A stretch of 64,000 nt of DNA, taken from Glandiceps talaboti (Eukaryota; Hemichordata; Enteropneusta; Spengelidae). The notes under the pieces were generated by a model. The model was not told the DNA's origin, did not search any database, and saw only the letters and a list, made by a program, of their open reading frames with translations. How positions within the stretch are numbered: position 1 is the stretch's first letter; every line of letters starts with the position of its first letter. The stretch lies in NCBI RefSeq assembly GCF_964340395.1, contig NC_135555.1, positions 22,005,225 to 22,069,224 on the forward strand. The letters run 5' to 3'. The position numbers and the translations under genes were made by a program. This document shows positions 22,265 through 36,100 of the stretch, piece by piece.

Positions 22265-25200
22265 CCTTGAACCTAGTACTATAATCATGAACTAGTGGCA
22301 TGTGATAGTCTGTAAGGCAGTGATGTAACTTGTTTAATAAGTCATCCCTTAACCTTGAACCTAGTACTATAATCATGAACTAGTGGCATGTGATAGTCTG
22401 TAAGGCAATGAGGTAACTTGTTGTTTAATAAGTCATCCCTTAACATTGAACCTAGTACTATAATCATGAACTAGTGGCATGTGATAGCCTGCAAAGTGGT
22501 GAGGTAACTTGTTTAATAAGTCATCCCTTAACATTGAACCTAGTACTATAATCATGAACTAGTGGCATGTGATAGTCTGCAAGGCAGTAAGGTAACTTGT
22601 TTAATAAATCATCCCTTAACCTTGAACCTAGTACTATAATCATGAACTAGTGGCATGTGGTAGTCTGTAAGGCAGTGAGGTAACTTGTTGTTTAATAAGT
22701 CATCCCTTAACATTGAACCTAGTACTATAATCATGAACTAGTGGCATGTGATAGCCTGCAAAGTGGTGAGGTAACTTGTTTAATAAGTCATCCCTTAACA
22801 TTGAACCTAGTACTATAATCATGAACTAGTGGCATGTGATAGTCTGCAAGGCAGTAAGGTAACTTGTTTAATAAATCATCCCTTAACCTTGAACCTAGTA
22901 CTATAATCATGAACATGGTGGCATGTGATAGTCTGTAAGGCAGTGAGGTAACTTGTTGTTTAATAAATCATCCTTTAACCTTGAACCTAGTACTATAATC
23001 ATGAACATGGTGGCATGTGATAGTCTGTAAGGCAGTGAGGTAACTTGTTGTTTAATAAATCATCCCTTAACCTTGAACCTAGTACTATAATCATGAACAT
23101 GGTGGCATGTGGTAGTCTGTAAGGCAGTGAGGTAACTTGTTGTTTAATAAGTCATCCCTTAACATTGAACCTAGTACTATAATCATAAACTAGTGGCATG
23201 TGATAGCCTGTAAAGTGGTGAGGTAACTTGTTTAATAAGTCATCCCTTAACCTTGAACCTAGTACTATAATCATGAACTAGTGGCATGTGGTAGTCTGTA
23301 AGGCAGTGAGGTAACTTGTTATTTAATAAGTCATCCCTTAACCTTGAACCTAGTACTATAATCATGAACATGGTGGCATGTGATAGTCTGTAAGGCAGTG
23401 AGGTAACTTGTATAATAATAAGTCATCCCTTAACCTTGAACCTAGTACTATAATCATGAACATGGTGGCATGTGATAGTCTGTAAGGCAGTGAGGTTACT
23501 TGTATAATAATAAGTGATCCCTTAACCTTGAACCTAGTACTATAATCATGAACTAGTGGCATGTGATAGTCTGTAAGGCAGTGAGGTAACTTGTATAATA
23601 ATAAGTCATCCCTTAACCTTGAACCTAGTACTATAATCATGAACATGGTGGCATGTAATAGACTGTAAGGCAGTGAGGTAACTTGTTGTTTAATAAATCA
23701 TCCCTTAACCTTGAACCTAGTACTATAATCATGAACATGGTGGCATGTGATAGTCTGTAAGGCAGTGAGGTAACTTGTTGTTTAATAAGTCATCCCTTAA
23801 CCTTGAACCTAGTACTATAATCATGAACTAGTGGCATGTGGTAGTCTGTAAGGCAGTGAGGTAACTTGTTTAATAAGTCATCCCTTAACCGTGAACCTAG
23901 TACTATAATCATGAACATGGTGGCATGTGATAGTCTGTAAGGCTTTGAGGTAACTTGTTGTTTAGTAAGTCATCCCTTAACATTGAACCTAGTACTATAA
24001 TCATGAACTAGTGGCATGTGATAGTCTGTAAGGCAGTGAGGTAACTTGTTTAATAAGTCATCCCTTAACCTTGAACCTAGTACTATAATCATGAACATGG
24101 TGGCAAGTGATAGTCTGCAAGGCAGTAAGGTAACTTGTCTAATAAATCATCCCTTAACCTTGAACCTAGTACTATAATCATGAACTAGTGGCATGTGGTA
24201 GTCTGTAAGGCAGTGAGGTAACTTGTTATTTAATAAGTCATCCCTTAACCTTGAACCTAGTACTATAATCATGAACATGGTGGCATGTGATAATCTGTAA
24301 GGCAGTGAGGTAAGTTGTATAATAATAAGTCATCCCTTAACCTTGAACCTAGTACTATAATCAAGAACATGGTGGCATGTGATAGACTGTAAGGGAGTGA
24401 GGTAACTTGTTGTTTAATAAATCATCCTTTAACCTTGAACCTAGTACTATAATCATGAATATGGTGGCATGTGATAGTCTGTAAGGCAGTGAGGTAACTT
24501 GTATAAAAATAAGTCATCCCTTAACCTTGAACCTAGTACTATAATCATGAACATGGTGGCATGTGATAGTCTGTAAGGCAGTGAGGTAACTTGTTACTTA
24601 ATAAGTCATCCCTTAACCTTGAACCTAGTACTATAATCATGAACATGGTGGCATGTGATAGTCTGTAAGGCAGTGAGGTTACTTGTATAATAATAAGTCA
24701 TCCCTTAACCTTGAACCTAGTACTATAATCATGAACATGGTGGCATGTAATAGACTGTAAGGCAGTGAGGTAACTTGTTGTTTAATAAATCATCCCTTAA
24801 CCTTGAACCTAGTACTATAATCATGAACATGGTGGCATATGTGATAGTCTGTAAGGCAGTGAGGTAACTTGTTGTTTAATAAGTCATCCCTTAACCTTGA
24901 ACCTAGTACTATAATCATGAACTAGTGGCATGTGGTAGTCTGTAAGGCAGTGAGGTAACTTGTTTAATAAGTCATCCCTTAACCGTGAACCTTAGGTACT
25001 ATAATCATGAACATGGTGGCATGTGATAGTCTGTAAGGCTTTGAGGTAACTTGTTGTTTAGTAAGTCATCCCTTAACATTGAACCTAGTACTATAATCAT
25101 GAACTAGTGGCATGTGATAGTTTGTAAGGCAGTGAGGTAACTTGTTGTTTAATAAGTCATCCCTTAACATTGAACCTAGTACTATAATCATAAACTAGTG

Positions 25201-28200
25201 GCATGTGATAGCCTGTAAAGTGGTGAGGTAACTTGTTTCATAAGTCATCCCTTAACCTTGAACCTAGTACTATAATCATGAACTAGTTGTATGTGATAGT
25301 CTGTAAGGCAGTGAGGTAACTTGTTGTTTAATAAGTCATCCCTTAACCATGAACCTAGTACTATAATCATGAACATGGTGGCATGTGATAGTATGTAAGG
25401 CAGTGAGGTAACTTGTATAATAATAAGTCATCCCTTAACCTTGAACCTAGTACTATAATCAAGAACATGGTGGCATGTGTTAGTCTGTAAGGCAGTGAGG
25501 TAACTTGTTGTTTAATAAATCATCCCTTAACCTTGAACCTAGTACTATAAACATGAACTAGTGGCATGTGATAGTTGTAAGGCAGTGAGGTAACTTGTAT
25601 AATAATAAGTCGTCCCTTAACCTTGAACCTAGTACTATAATCATGAACATGGTGGCATGTGATAGTCTGTAAGGCAGTGAGGTAACTTGTTGTTTAATAA
25701 ATCATCCCTTAACCTTGAACCTAGTACTATAATCATGAACATGGTGGCATGTGATAGTCTGTAAGGCTTTGAGGTAACTTGTTCAATAAGTCATCCCTTA
25801 ACCTTGAACCTAGTAGTATAATCATGAACTAGTGGCATATGAAAGTCTGTAAGGCAGTGAGGTAACACTGTTGGTTAATAAGTCATCCCTTAACCTTGAA
25901 CCTAGTACTATAATCATGAACTAGTTGCATGTGGACTGTCTGTAAGGCAGTGAGGTAACTTGTATAATAATAAGTCATCCCTTAACTTTGAACCTAATAA
26001 TATAATCATGAACATGGTGGCATATGTGATAGTCTGTAAGCCAGTGAGGTAACTAGTTGTTTAATAAGTCATCCCTTAACCTTGAGCCTAGTACTATAAT
26101 CATGAACGAGTGGCATGTGAAAGTCTGTAAGGCAGTGAGGTAACTTGTTCTTTAATAAGTCATCCCTTAACCTTGAACCTAGTATAATCATGAACATGGT
26201 GGCATGTGATATTCTGTAAGGCAGCGAGGTAACTTGTTGTTTAATAAGTCATCCCTTAACCTTGAACCTAGTACAATAATCATGAACTAGTGGCATGTGA
26301 TAGTCTGGAAGGCAGTGAGGTAACTTGTATAATAATAAGTCATCCCTTAACCTTGAACCTAGTAATATAATCATGAACATGGTGGCATGTGATAGTCTGT
26401 AAGGCAGTGATTTAACTTGTTGTTTAATAAGTCATCTCTTAACCTTGAACCTAGTACTATAATCATGAACATGGTATGTGATAGTCTGTAAGGCAGTAAG
26501 GTAACTTGTTTAATAAATCATCCCCTAACCTTGAACCTAGTACTATAATCATGAATTAGTGGCATTTGATAGTCTTTAAGGTAGTGAGTGGGGTAACTTG
26601 TTGTTTAATAAGTCATCCCTTAACCTTGAACCTAGTACTATAATCATGAACTAGTGGCATGTGATAGTCTGTAAGGCAGTGAGGTAACTTGTTGTTGAAT
26701 AAGTCATCCCTTAAAATTGAACCTAATACTATAATCATGAACTAGTGGCATGTGATAGCCTGCAAAGTGGTGACTCAGAGGTAACTTGTTTAATAAGTCA
26801 TCCCTTAACCTTGAACCTAGTACTATAATCATGAACTAGTGGCATGTGATAGTCTGTAAGGCAGTGAGGTAACTTGTTGTTTAATAAGTCATCCCTTAAC
26901 CTTGAACCTAGTACTATAATCATGAACTAGTGGCATGTGATAGTCTGTAAGGCAGTGAGGTAACTTGTTTAATAAATCATCCCTTAACCTTGAACCTAGT
27001 ACTATAATCATGAACATGGTGGCATGTGATAGTCTGTAAGGGTTTGAGGTAACTTGTTCAATAAGTCATCCCTTAACCTTGAACCTAGTACTATAATCAT
27101 GAACTAGTGGCATGTGATAGTCTGTAAGGCAGTGAGGTAACACTGTTGTTTAATAAGTCATCCCTTAACCTTGAACCTAGTACTATAATCATGAGCTAGT
27201 GGCATGTGATAGTTGTAAGGCAGTGAGGTAACTTGTATAATAATAAGTCGTCCCTTAACCTTGAACCTAGTACTATAATCATGAACATGGTGGCATGAGA
27301 TAGTCTGTAAGGCAGTGAGGTAACTTGTTGTTTAATAAATCATCCCTTAACCTTGAACCTAGTACTATAATCATGAACATGGTGGCATGTGATAGTCTGT
27401 AAGGCTTTGAGGTAACTTGTTCAATAAGTCATCCCTTAACATTGAACCTAGTAGTATAATCATGAACTAGTGGCATGTGATAGTCTGTAAGGCAGTGAGG
27501 TAACTTGTATAATAATAAGTCATCCCTTAACCTTGAACCTAGTACTATAATCATGAACTAGTGGCATGTGATAGTCTGTAAGGCAGTGAGGTAACTTGTA
27601 TAATAATAAGTCATCCCTTAACCTTGAACGTAGTAATATAATCATGAACATGGTGGCATGTGATAGTCTGTAAGCCAGTGAGGTAACATGTTCAATAAGT
27701 CATCCCTTAACCTTGAACCTAGTACTATAATCATGAACTAGTGGTATGTGATAGTCTGTAAGGCAGTGAGGTAACACTGTTGTTTAATAAGTCATCCCTT
27801 AACCTTGAACCTAGTACTATAATCATGAACTAGTGGCATGTGATAGTCTGTAAGGCAGTGAGGTAACTTGTTGTTTAATAAATCATCCCTTAACCTTGAA
27901 CCTAGTACTATAATCATGAACTAGTGGCATGTGATAGTTGTAAGGCAGTGAGGTAACTTGTATAATAATAAGTCGTCCCTTAACCTTGAACCTAGTACTA
28001 TAATCATGAACATGGTGGCATGTGATAGTCTGTAAGCCAGTGAGGTAACTTGTTGTTAAATAAGTCATCCCTTAACCTTGAGCCTAGTACTATAATCATG
28101 AACTAGTGGCATGTGATAGTCTGTAAGGCAGTGAGGTAACTTGTTCTTTAATAAGTCATCCCTTAACCTTGAACCTAGCACAATAATCATGAACTAGTGG

Positions 28201-31200
28201 CATGTGATAGTCTGGAAGGCAGTGAGGTAACTTGTATAATAATAAGTCATCCCTTAACCTTGAACCTAGTAATATAATCATGAACATGGTGGCATGTGAT
28301 AGTCTGTAAGGCAGTGAGGTAACTTGTTTAATAAGTTATCCCTTAACCTTGAACCTAGTACTATAATCATGAACATGGTGGCATATGTGATAGTCTGTAA
28401 GGCAGTAAGGTAACTTGTTTAATAAATCATCCCTTAACCTTGAACCTAGTACTATAATCATGAATTAGTGGCATTTGATAGTCTGTAAGGTAGTGAGTGG
28501 GGTAACTTGTTGTTTAATAAGTCATCCCTTAACCTTGAACCTAGTACTATAATCATGAACCAGTGGCATGTGATAGTTTGTAAGGCAGTGAGGTAACTTG
28601 TTGTTTAATAAGTCATCCCTTAACATTGAACCTAATACTATAATCATGAACTAGTGGCATGTGATAGCCTGCAAAGAGGTGAGGTAACTTGTTTAATAAG
28701 TCATCCCTTAACCTTGAACCTAGTACTATAATCATGAACATGGTGGCATGTGATAGTCTGTAAGGGTTTGAGGTAACTTGTTCAATAAGTCATCCCTTAA
28801 CCTTGAACCTAGTACTATAATCATGAACTAGTGGCATGTGATAGTCTGTACGGCAGTGAGTTAACACTGTGGTTTAATAAGTCATCCCTTAACCTTGAAC
28901 CTAGTACTATAATCATGAACTAGTGGCATGTGATAGTCTGTAAGGCAGTGAGGTAACATGTATAATAATAAGTCATCCCTTAACCTTGAACCTAGTAATA
29001 TAATCATGAACATGGTGGCATGTGATAGTCTGTAAGGCAGTGATTTAACTTGTTGTTTAATAAGTCATCTCTTAACCTTGAGCCAAGTACTATAATCATG
29101 AACTAGTGGCATGTGATAGTCTGTAAGGCAGTGAGGTAACTTGTTTAATAAGTCATCCCTTAACCTTGAACCTAGTACTATAATCATGAACATGGTGGCA
29201 TGTGATAGTCTGTAAGGTAGTAATGTAACTTGTTTAATAAATCATCCCTTAACCTTGAACCTAGTACTATAATCATGAACTAGTGGCATGTGATAGTCTG
29301 TAAGGCAGTGAGGTAACTTGTTGTTTAATAAGTCATCCCTTACCATTGAACCTAGTACTATAATCATGAACTAGTGGCATGTGATAGCCTGTAAAGTGGT
29401 GAGGTAACTTGTTTCATAAGTCATCCCTTAACCTTGAACCTAGTACTATAATCATGAACTAGTGGTATGTGATAGTCTGTAAGGCAGTGAGGTAACTTGT
29501 TATTTAATAAGTCATCCCTTAACCTAGAACCCTGTACTATAATCATGAACATGGTGGCATGTGATAGTCTGTAAGGCAGTGAGGTAACTTGTATAATAAT
29601 AAGTCATCCCTTAACCTTGAACCTAGTACTATAATCATGAACATGGTGGCATGTGATAGTCTGTAAGGCAGTGAGGTAACTTGTTGTTTAATAAATCATC
29701 CCTTAACCTTGAACCTAGTACTATAATCATGAACATGGTGGCATGTGATAGTCTGTAAGGCAGTGATGTAACTTGTTGTTTAATAAATCATCCCTTAACC
29801 TTGAACCTAGTACTATAATCATGAACATGGTGGCATGTGATAGTCTGTAAGGCAGTGATTTAACTTGTTGTTTAATAAGTCATCTCTTAACCTTGAGCCA
29901 AGTACTATAATCATGAACTAGTGGCATGTGATAGTCTGTCAGGCAGTGAGGTAACTTGTTTAATAAGTCATCCCTTAACCTTGAACCTAGTACTATAATC
30001 ATGAACATGGTGGCATGTGATAGTCTGTAAGGTAGTAATGTAACTTGTTTAATAAATCATCCCTTAACCTTGAACCTAGTACTATAATCATGAACTAGTG
30101 GCATGTGATAGTCTGTAAGGCAGTGAGGTAACTTGTTGTTTAATAAGTCATCCCTTAACATTGAACCTAGTACTATAATCATGAACTAGTGGCATGTGAT
30201 AGCCTGTAAAGTGGTGAGGTAACTTGTTTCATAAGTCATCCCTTAACCTTGAACCTAGTACTATAATCATGAACTAGTGGTATGTGATAGTCTGTAAGGC
30301 AGTGAGGTAACTTGTTATTTAATAAGTCATCCCTTAACCTTGAACCCTGTACTATAATCATGAACATGGTGGCATGTGATAGTCTGTAAGGCAGTGAGGT
30401 AACTTGTATAATAATAAGTCATCCCTTAACCTTGAACCTAGTACTATAATCATGAACATGGTGGCATGTGATAGTCTGTAAGGCAGTGAGGTAACTTGTT
30501 GTTTAATAAATCATCCCTTAACCTTGAACCTAGTACTATAATCATGAACATGGTGGCATGTGATAGTCGGTAAGGCAATGAGGTAACTTGTTGTTTAATA
30601 AGTTATCCCTTAACATTGAACCTAGTACTATAATCATGAACTAGTGGCATGTGATAGCCTGTAAAGTGGTGAGGTAACTTGTTTCATAAGTCATCCCTTA
30701 ACCTTGAACCTAGTACTATAATCATGAACATGGTGGCATGTGGTAGTCTGTAAGGCAGTGAGGTAACTTGTTATTTAATAAGTCATCCCTTAACCTTGAA
30801 CCTAGTACTATAATCATGAACTAGTGGCATGTGATAGTCTGTAAGGCAGTGACTCAGAGGTAACTTGTTGTTTAATAAGTCATCCCTTAACCTTGAACCT
30901 AGTACTATAATCATGAACATGGTGGCATGTGATAGTCTGTAAGGCAGTGAGGTAACTTGTTGTTTAATAAATCATCCCTTAACCTTGAACCTAGTACTAT
31001 AATCATGAACATGGTGGCATGTGATAGTCTGTAAGGCAGTGAGGTAACTTGTTGTTTAATAAGTCATCCCTTAACCTTGAACCTAGTACTATAATCATGA
31101 ACATGGTGGCATGTGATAGTCTGTAAGGCAGTGAGGTAACCTGTTGTTTAATAAGTCATCCCTTAACCTTGAACCTAGTACTATAATCATGAACTAGTGG

Positions 31201-31258
31201 CATGTGATAGTCTGTAAGGCAATGAGGTAACTTGTTGTTTAATAAGTCATCCCTTAAC
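22265..31258 (+). repeat. ~90-bp satellite, array 1 (about 100 copies)
   Basis: The unit reads CCTTGAACCTAGTACTATAA, TCATGAACTAGTGGCATGTG, ATAGTCTGTAAGGCAGTGAG, GTAACTTGTTGTTTAATAAG, TCATCCCTTAA. Main forms are about 91 and 88 bp, differing by one GTT. Recurrent variants (CATGGTGGC for CTAGTGGC; TATAATAATAAG for TTGTTTAATAAG; CCTGTAAAGTGG) recur in fixed orders, showing amplification of multi-unit blocks. No transposase or coding content. Confidence 0.97.
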
Positions 31259-31404
31259 CTTGGGGTGTTTATTTGGAATAACACCAATAAAAGTTTGATG
31301 GAAGTAAAGTGTAGAATCACAGTATTGACTCGTAGTACTAAAATAATAAGACAACGAAGCAGAGATTAATAGCAATATATAAACAAACAAACTGATATTT
31401 TCAG

Positions 31405-31780
31405 ACGCCGAGTTACCTCTCTGATGTCTGCCTGTAAGTTGCTGAAGTTGGATGGAAGATGCAACTTGAGAAGACGGAGGATGTATGCCCAAAGTTGTGC
31501 CTACTTGGTTGGTTGGGAAATGGAAGTATTGGGTTATACTTCCATGTGGTTGGGATGACTGACATACTATTTTGTTCTCTTGTACGTGTTGGGTTAGGTT
31601 GGTGGTGTGGGGGCGGGGAGGCAATGGAAAACAGTTTGGCGAGTTCCATTGTCAAGCAGTAGCAAAAAAGTATAGCATCACTCGATGCTATACTTTAGAG
31701 CTGACAAAATTGGAATTCGTGAACAAACTTAATGGAAGCGTTCTATTTTGCCAATGCCAGTTCAAAAAGAACTAATTGCC
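31405..31780 (+). repeat. Leader segment, copy 2
   Basis: Homologue of 21081-21455. Here the preceding bases are a good 3' splice site (CTGATATTTTCAG) supplied by the end of unit 1, and CTGCCT/GTAAGT supplies a possible donor after 30 bases. Confidence 0.6.
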
Positions 31781-31784
31781 GGCA

Positions 31785-32105
31785 CTTTCCTATCTTGCAC
31801 TTCACTAATTTAGGCACCAATAAATCTAATTAACTCACTAAATTTCTCCTCAGTAAAGCAAGTCAAATTGTCTTTTTGAAATGGTATTGGTATCATACAT
31901 ATCAGTCTTTCATTATACATGTTCACGATGAATCAGGATGATAGAAAAGGGGAATTCAGCAAAAAAATAAACAATAAAAACCAACCAGGTGGACACAATT
32001 ATAATGGAGCTACAAGAAGATGGACAAGAAGACCAGAGGCGGACAAGGCAGACTCAAGGCAGACGTAAGTTAATAATTGTCTTATATAAAGTGATTTTAC
32101 CTGAT
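31785..32105 (+). other. Unit-2-specific segment with an exon-like end
   Basis: Absent from unit 1. Its last part (about 31980-32065) contains AGATGGACAAGAAGACCAGA and ends CAAGGCAGAC/GTAAGTTAATAATTG. This parallels the end of the 19-bp arrays (CAAGGCAGAA/GTAAGTCAATGATTG). It looks like another exon-like member of the same family, or the ancestral form of the array. Confidence 0.45.
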
Positions 32106-32252
32106 ATTAATTAGTATTACACACTGGAACATTAGAAGTTAGAAACATTTGCTTATCAAGACTGCAGCGTGTAGCAAAATTAGAATACATTACAATATCA
32201 GTGAATGCTATATATTAATTACTAAACTGTTTTGTTTCATTCACTTTCATAG

Positions 32253-32804
32253 ATGGATACGAAGACCCAAGATGGATACGAAGACCCAAGATGGAGGCGA
32301 AGACCCAAGATGGATACGAAGACCCAAGATGGATACGAAGACCCAAGATGGAGGCGAAGACCCAAGATGGATACGAAGACCCAAGATGGATACGAGACCC
32401 AAGATGGAGGCGAAGACCCAAGATCGATACGAAGACCCAAGATGGATACGAAGACCCAAGATGGAGGCGAAGACCCAAGATGGATACGAAGACCCAAGAT
32501 GGATACGAAGACCCAAGATGGAGGCGAAGACCCAAGATGGATACGAAGACCCAAGTTGGATACGAGACCCAAGATGGAGGCGAAGACCCAAGATCGATAC
32601 GAACACCCAAGATGGATACGAAGACCCAAGATGGAGGCGAAGACCCAAGATGGATACGAAGACCCAAGATGGATAACAAGACCCTAGACCCAAGATGGAT
32701 ACGAAGGCCCAAGATGGATACAAATGCCCAAGATGGATACGAAGACCCAAGATGGATAACAAGACCCAAAATGGATGGATGTGATTACCAATCTCAAGGC
32801 AGAA
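32253..32804 (+). repeat. Exon-like 19-bp tandem array, copy 2 (552 bp)
   Basis: Same flanks and splice-site-like borders as 21619-21925 (TTCACTTTCATAG before, GCAGAA/GTAAGTC after), but about 13 more 19-bp units. ATACGAGACCC variants each lack two bases. All three forward frames and all three reverse frames are open across most of the array. Confidence 0.7.
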
Positions 32805-33143
32805 GTAAGTCAATGATTGTCTTATATATGTTTATATATATTTATTGGTGTCGTAGATCACTCTCACTGTGCCATATAGGACGAAATCTACAGTTTCTAC
32901 CAAAAAGTAAATCAAAGTTGGTAACTAGGTAATGGGAGTCACAAAAATAGCATAATGAAAATGTAAAATCAATATTAGACACAAGACAAATACATTAATT
33001 AAATACAAAATGACACATTAATGGATAAAGTCTATATGTTTTAGAGAATAATGAAATGAACATGGCAAACTGTTCCAAAAATTAATTTATTGCAAGTCTT
33101 ATTATGGACGTATTTACCTTAGGTATAATCCGATTTGCCTAAA

Positions 33144-36100
33144 CCTTGAACCTAGTACTATAATCATGAACTAGTGGCATGTGATAGTCTGTAAGGCAGT
33201 GATGTAACTTGTTTAATAAGTCATCCCTTAACCTTGAACCTAGTACTATAATCATGAACTAGCGGCATGTGATAGTCTGTAAGGCAGTGTGGTAACTTGT
33301 TGTTTAATAAGTCATCCCTTAACGTTGAAACTAGTACTATAATCATGAACATGGTGGCATGTGATAGTCTGTAAGGCAGTGAGGTAACTTGTTGTTTAAT
33401 AAGTCATCCCTTAACCTTGAACCTAGTACTATAATTATGAACCAGTGGCATGTGATAGTCTCTAAGGCAGTGAGGTAACTTGTTGTTTAATAAGTCATCC
33501 CTTAACCTTGAACCTAGTACTATAATCATGAACATGGTGGCATGAGATAGTCTGTAAAGTGGTGAGGTAACTTGTTTCATAAGTCATCCCTTAACCTTGA
33601 ACCTAGTACTATAATCATCAACTAGTGGCATGTGATAGGCTGTAAGGCAGTGAGGTAACTTGTTGTTTAATAAGTCATCCCTTAACCTTGACCCTAGTAC
33701 TATAATCATGAACTAGTGGCATGTGGTAGTCTGTAAGGCAGTGAGGTAACTTGTTGTTTAATAAGTCATCCCTTAACCTTGAACCTAGTACTATAATCAT
33801 GAACCAGTGGCATGTGATAGTCTCTAAGGCAGTGAGGTAACTTGTTGTTTAATAAGTCATCCCTTAACATTGAACCTAGTACTATAATCATGAACTAGTG
33901 GCATGTGATAGCCTGTAAAGTGGTGAGGTAACTTGTTTAATAAGTCATCCCTTAACCTTGAACCTAGTACTATAATCATGAACTAGTGGCATGTGATAGG
34001 CTGTAAGGCAGTGAGGTAACTTGTTGTTTAAGAAGTCATCCTTTAACCTTGACCCTAGTACTATAATCATGAACTAGTGGCATGTGGTAGTCTGTAAGGC
34101 AGTGAGGTAACTTGTTTAATAAATCATCCCTTAACCTTGAACCTAGTACTATAATCATGAACATGGTGGCATGTGATAGTCTGTAAGGCAGTGAGGCAAC
34201 TTGTTTAATAAATCATCCCTTAACCTTGAACCTAGTACTATAATCATGAACTAGTGGCATGTGGTAGTCTGTAAGGCAGTGAGGTAACTTTTTGTTTAAT
34301 AAGTCATCCCTTAACATTGAACCTAGTACTATAATCATGAACTAGTGGCATGTGATAGCCTGTAAAGTGGTGAGGTAACTTGTTTCATAAGTCATCCCTT
34401 AACCTTGAACCTAGTACTATAATCATGAACTAGTGGCATGTGGTAGTCTGTAAGGCAGTGAGGTAACTTGTTATTTAATAAGTCATCCCTTACCCTTGAA
34501 CCTAGTACTATAATCATGAACATGGTGGCATGTGATAGTCTGTAAGGCAGTGAGGTAACTTGTATATTAATAAGTCATCCCTTAACATTGAACCTAGTAC
34601 TATAAACATGAACATGGTGGCATGTGATAGTCTGTAAGGCAGTGAGGTAACTTGTATAATAATAAGTCATCCCTTAACCTTGAACCTAGTACTATAATCA
34701 TGAACATGGTGGCATGTGGTAGTCTGTAAGGCAGTAAGGTAACTTGTTGTTTAATAAGTCATCCCTTAACCTTGAACCTAGTACTATAATCATGAACCAG
34801 TGGCATGTGATAGTCTGTAAGGCAGTGAGGTAACTTGTTGTTTAATAAGTCATCCCTTAACATTGAACCTAGTACTATAATCATGAACTAGTGGCATGTG
34901 ATAGCCTGTAAAGTGGTGAGGTAACTTGTTTAATAAGTCATCCCTTAACCTTGAACCTAGTACTATAATCATGAACTAGTGGCATGTGATAGGCTGTAAG
35001 GCAGTGAGGTAACTTGTTGTTTAATAAGTCATCCTTTAACCTTGACCCTAGTACTATAATCATGAACTAGTGGCATGTGGTAGTCTGTAAGGCAGTGAGG
35101 CAACTTGTTTAATAAATAATCCCTTAACCTTGAACCTAGTACTATAATCATGAACTAGTGGCATGTGGTAGTCTGTAAGGCAGTGAGGTAACTTTTTGTT
35201 TAATAAGTCATCCCTTAACATTGAACCTAGTACTATAATCATGAACTAGTGGCATGTGATAGCCTGTAAAGTGGTGAGGTAACTTGTTTCATAAGTCATC
35301 CCTTAACCTTGAACCTAGTACTATAATCATGAACTAGTGGCATGTGGTAGTCTGTAAGGCAGTGAGGTAACTTGTTATTTAATAAGTCATCCCTTACCCT
35401 TGAACCTAGTACTATAATCATGAACATGGTGGCATGTGATAGTCTGTAAGGCAGTGAGGTAACTTGTATATTAATAAGTCATCCCTTAACCTTGAACCTA
35501 GTACTATAATCATGAACATGGTGGCATGTGATAGTCTGTAAGGCAGTGAGGTAACTTGTATAATAATAAGTCATCCCTTAACCTTGAACCTAGTACTATA
35601 ATCATGAACATGGTGGCATGTGATAGTCTGTAAGGCAGTGAGGTAACTTGTTGTTTAATAAATCATCCCTTAACCTTGAACCTAGTACTATAATCATGAA
35701 CATGGTGGCATGTGATAGTCTGTAAGACAGTGAGGTAACTTGTTGTTTAATAAGTCATCCCTTAACCTTGAACCTAGTACTATAATCATGAACATGGTGG
35801 CATGTGGTAGTCTGTAAGGCAGTGAGGTAACTTGTTGTTTAATAAGTCATCCCTTAACCTTGAACCTAGTACTATAATCATGAACCAGTGGCATGTGATA
35901 GTCTCTAAGGCAGTGAGGTAACTTGTTGTTTAATAAGTCATCCCTTAACATTGAACCTAGTACTATAATCATGAACTAGTGGCATGTGATAGCCTGTAAA
36001 GTGATGAGGTAACTTGTTTAATAAGTCATCCCTTAACCTTGAACCTAGTACTATAATCATGAACTAGTGGCATGTGATAGGCTGTAAGGCAGTGAGGTAA

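Larger units (their letters stand above)
21081..31404 (+). repeat. Tandem segmental duplication, unit 1
   Basis: The order is leader (21081-21455), link (21479-21618), exon-like 19-bp array (21619-21925), link, about 100 copies of the 90-bp satellite, and a closing block starting GGGGTGTTTATTTGGAATAA and ending ACAAACTGATATTTTCAG at 31404. Unit 2 repeats this order from 31405, so the duplication joint is exactly TTTTCAG/ACGCCGAG. Confidence 0.88.

Noticed and set aside
22265-31258. CRISPR-like array
   Set aside because: The ~90-bp units are contiguous satellite monomers with no unique spacers, and the genome is animal.
22265-31258. Pol III B box on the minus strand of the ~90-bp satellite (GGTTCAAGGTT)
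   Set aside because: It lacks the terminal CC of the B-box consensus, and no matching A box lies at the right distance.
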